Assembly (NCBI GenBank): GCA_902599655.1
Contig: CACKGC010000001.1
Location: forward strand, 1 to 64,000
Reading direction: 5' to 3'
Origin: an uncultured Fidelibacterota bacterium
Lineage (GTDB): Bacteria > Fidelibacterota > Marinisomatia > Marinisomatales > Marinisomataceae
Length of the DNA stretch: 64,000 bases
In this document: positions 63,481 through 64,000 of the stretch, piece by piece
Layout of the letters: every line of letters starts with the position of its first letter
How positions within the stretch are numbered: the stretch's first letter is position 1
Translations under genes and position numbers: made by a program
The notes under the pieces: model-generated
The model's input: the letters and a program-made list of their open reading frames with translations, nothing else
Told to the model about the DNA's origin: nothing
Database searches by the model: none

Positions 63481-63554
63481 TAAAAAAACAGGCTATAAAA
63501 GAAAGTTGATAAGCGGGGGAAAGTCTTTCAATCTTTCGCATTTTTTATAGCCTG
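63481..63554 (-). terminator. Large stem-loop terminator
   Basis: CAGGCTATAAAA and its exact complement (63489-63500 and 63543-63554) form a 12-bp stem with a structured 42-base loop, followed on the minus strand by a T-run (63482-63488). It lies between the zinc-ribbon gene and etfB and should end transcription of the former. The loop contains another small inverted repeat (GAAAG/CTTTC) and a C-rich run. Confidence 0.75.
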
Positions 63555-63607
63555 ATAAATTTTCGGTTCAATCAATTTAGTATTATTATAAAGCTATTGA
63601 AAGAATT

Positions 63608-64000
63608 TTATTCAGAATCCTCTGTAGCAAATTTTGTCCAATCACTAGAAACAGCAGACTCATCTATTGAGGTTGAAGTTTCAGCTGCGACCGTGCTATT
63701 CCCTCCAAACTTCGAATCATCTTCATAAATGTTTAAGCTATCTTTTTTAACTTCATATTTGTCTAGTTCATATTCCTCATCTTCACTATCTAAGGACTCT
63801 TTATCTTGATTATATAAATCTAAATCAAAGAAATCTAAATTTTCTACATGTCCATTTTCCATTAAATATTCAAGAAATGGTAAGAAAATTCTTTGCTTTA
63901 AATTCATGCCACAGGCTGGGCATTTTAACTTGTCGCCAATATCAGAAGTCTTTACTTCAACGTCACAGCATGGAGTTATTACTTCGTCAATACTATTTAA
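63608..64000 (-). CDS. Zinc-ribbon protein with acidic tail, partial
   Basis: The gene runs off the right edge, so its start is missing; 130 residues are visible. They begin with a four-cysteine zinc ribbon PCCDVEVKTSDIGDKLKCPACG and continue with a basic helix, then a long acidic, low-complexity tail (rich in D, E and S) to the end. The ATG at 63907 is internal. I cannot name a family. The acidic tail suggests a binding rather than enzymatic role. Confidence 0.65.
   Translation of the reverse strand, partial: LNSIDEVITPCCDVEVKTSDIGDKLKCPACGMNLKQRIFLPFLEYLMENGHVENLDFFDLDLYNQDKESLDSEDEEYELDKYEVKKDSLNIYEDDSKFGGNSTVAAETSTSIDESAVSSDWTKFATEDSE

Overview
The window is a gene-dense, AT-rich bacterial chromosome segment. 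It carries housekeeping genes, six tRNAs' worth of ordinary operon structure and one small accessory block, with no rRNA, CRISPR array, insertion sequence or integrase seen. The gene mix points to a marine member of the Fibrobacterota-Chlorobiota-Bacteroidota side of the tree, most likely Candidatus Marinimicrobia (SAR406). The support is families typical of that group (DUF2480, DUF6702, DUF5522), a ferredoxin-dependent 2-oxoacid oxidoreductase (KorAB), an electron-transfer-flavoprotein:menaquinone oxidoreductase module, menaquinone biosynthesis (ubiE/menG), and many secreted peptidases and lipoproteins. The taxon is an inference from gene content.

Layout. 1-10 kb: end of ubiE, 5-formyl-THF cyclo-ligase, carbamate kinase, a two-domain M16 peptidase lipoprotein, a TrpB2-type PLP enzyme directly joined to a ParB/sulfiredoxin-fold protein resembling free-serine kinases, a cyanophycinase-like/esterase fusion lipoprotein, a CIA30 protein, a glyoxalase-like protein and tRNA-Val. 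10-22 kb: a long minus-strand run from a GNAT acetyltransferase through an MsbA-type ABC exporter, citrate synthase, endonuclease III, queD, the queuosine-precursor transporter, folE, lpd, lipB and lipA to lon. 22-31 kb: exonuclease III, monothiol glutaredoxin, tRNA-Glu, tRNA-Asn, the riboflavin operon ribD-ribE-ribBA-ribH behind a Rieske oxygenase and an outer-membrane protein, a TlpA-type thiol-disulfide lipoprotein and a membrane-anchored glutathione peroxidase. 31-38 kb: ZIP transporter, DUF3147, lipocalin, yidD, dcd, lgt, DUF6702, an M1 aminopeptidase, an EthD-like protein and a YiiX-like hydrolase.

38.5-42.6 kb is the accessory block. It is a tight five-gene minus-strand operon with a KAP-family P-loop ATPase, a PD-(D/E)XK nuclease carrying two CxxC pairs, a possible HNH-like protein and two small unknown proteins. 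This is the best candidate for an undescribed system. 42.6-45.6 kb holds a DUF5522-aldo/keto reductase fusion, an AlkB-type alkane hydroxylase, two small conserved proteins, and tRNA-Pro and tRNA-His. 45.6-53.3 kb holds an LptF/LptG permease and the overlapping operon korA-korB-fumC-PBP1A. 53.4-59.8 kb is a complete SUF iron-sulfur operon bracketed by two DUF59 proteins and ended by a half-length DUF2480 protein. 59.8-63.4 kb is etfB-etfA plus a membrane Fe-S oxidoreductase of the EtfAB:menaquinone oxidoreductase type. The right edge holds a partial zinc-ribbon gene.

How the parts fit: KorAB, fumarase and citrate synthase belong to a ferredoxin-linked TCA cycle. EtfAB and the membrane Fe-S protein feed electrons from acyl-CoA-type dehydrogenases to menaquinone. 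SUF supplies the clusters these enzymes need. The AlkB hydroxylase, Rieske oxygenase, secreted peptidases and esterase suggest heterotrophic use of proteins, lipids and perhaps hydrocarbons, with some oxygen exposure (glutathione peroxidase, oxygenases).
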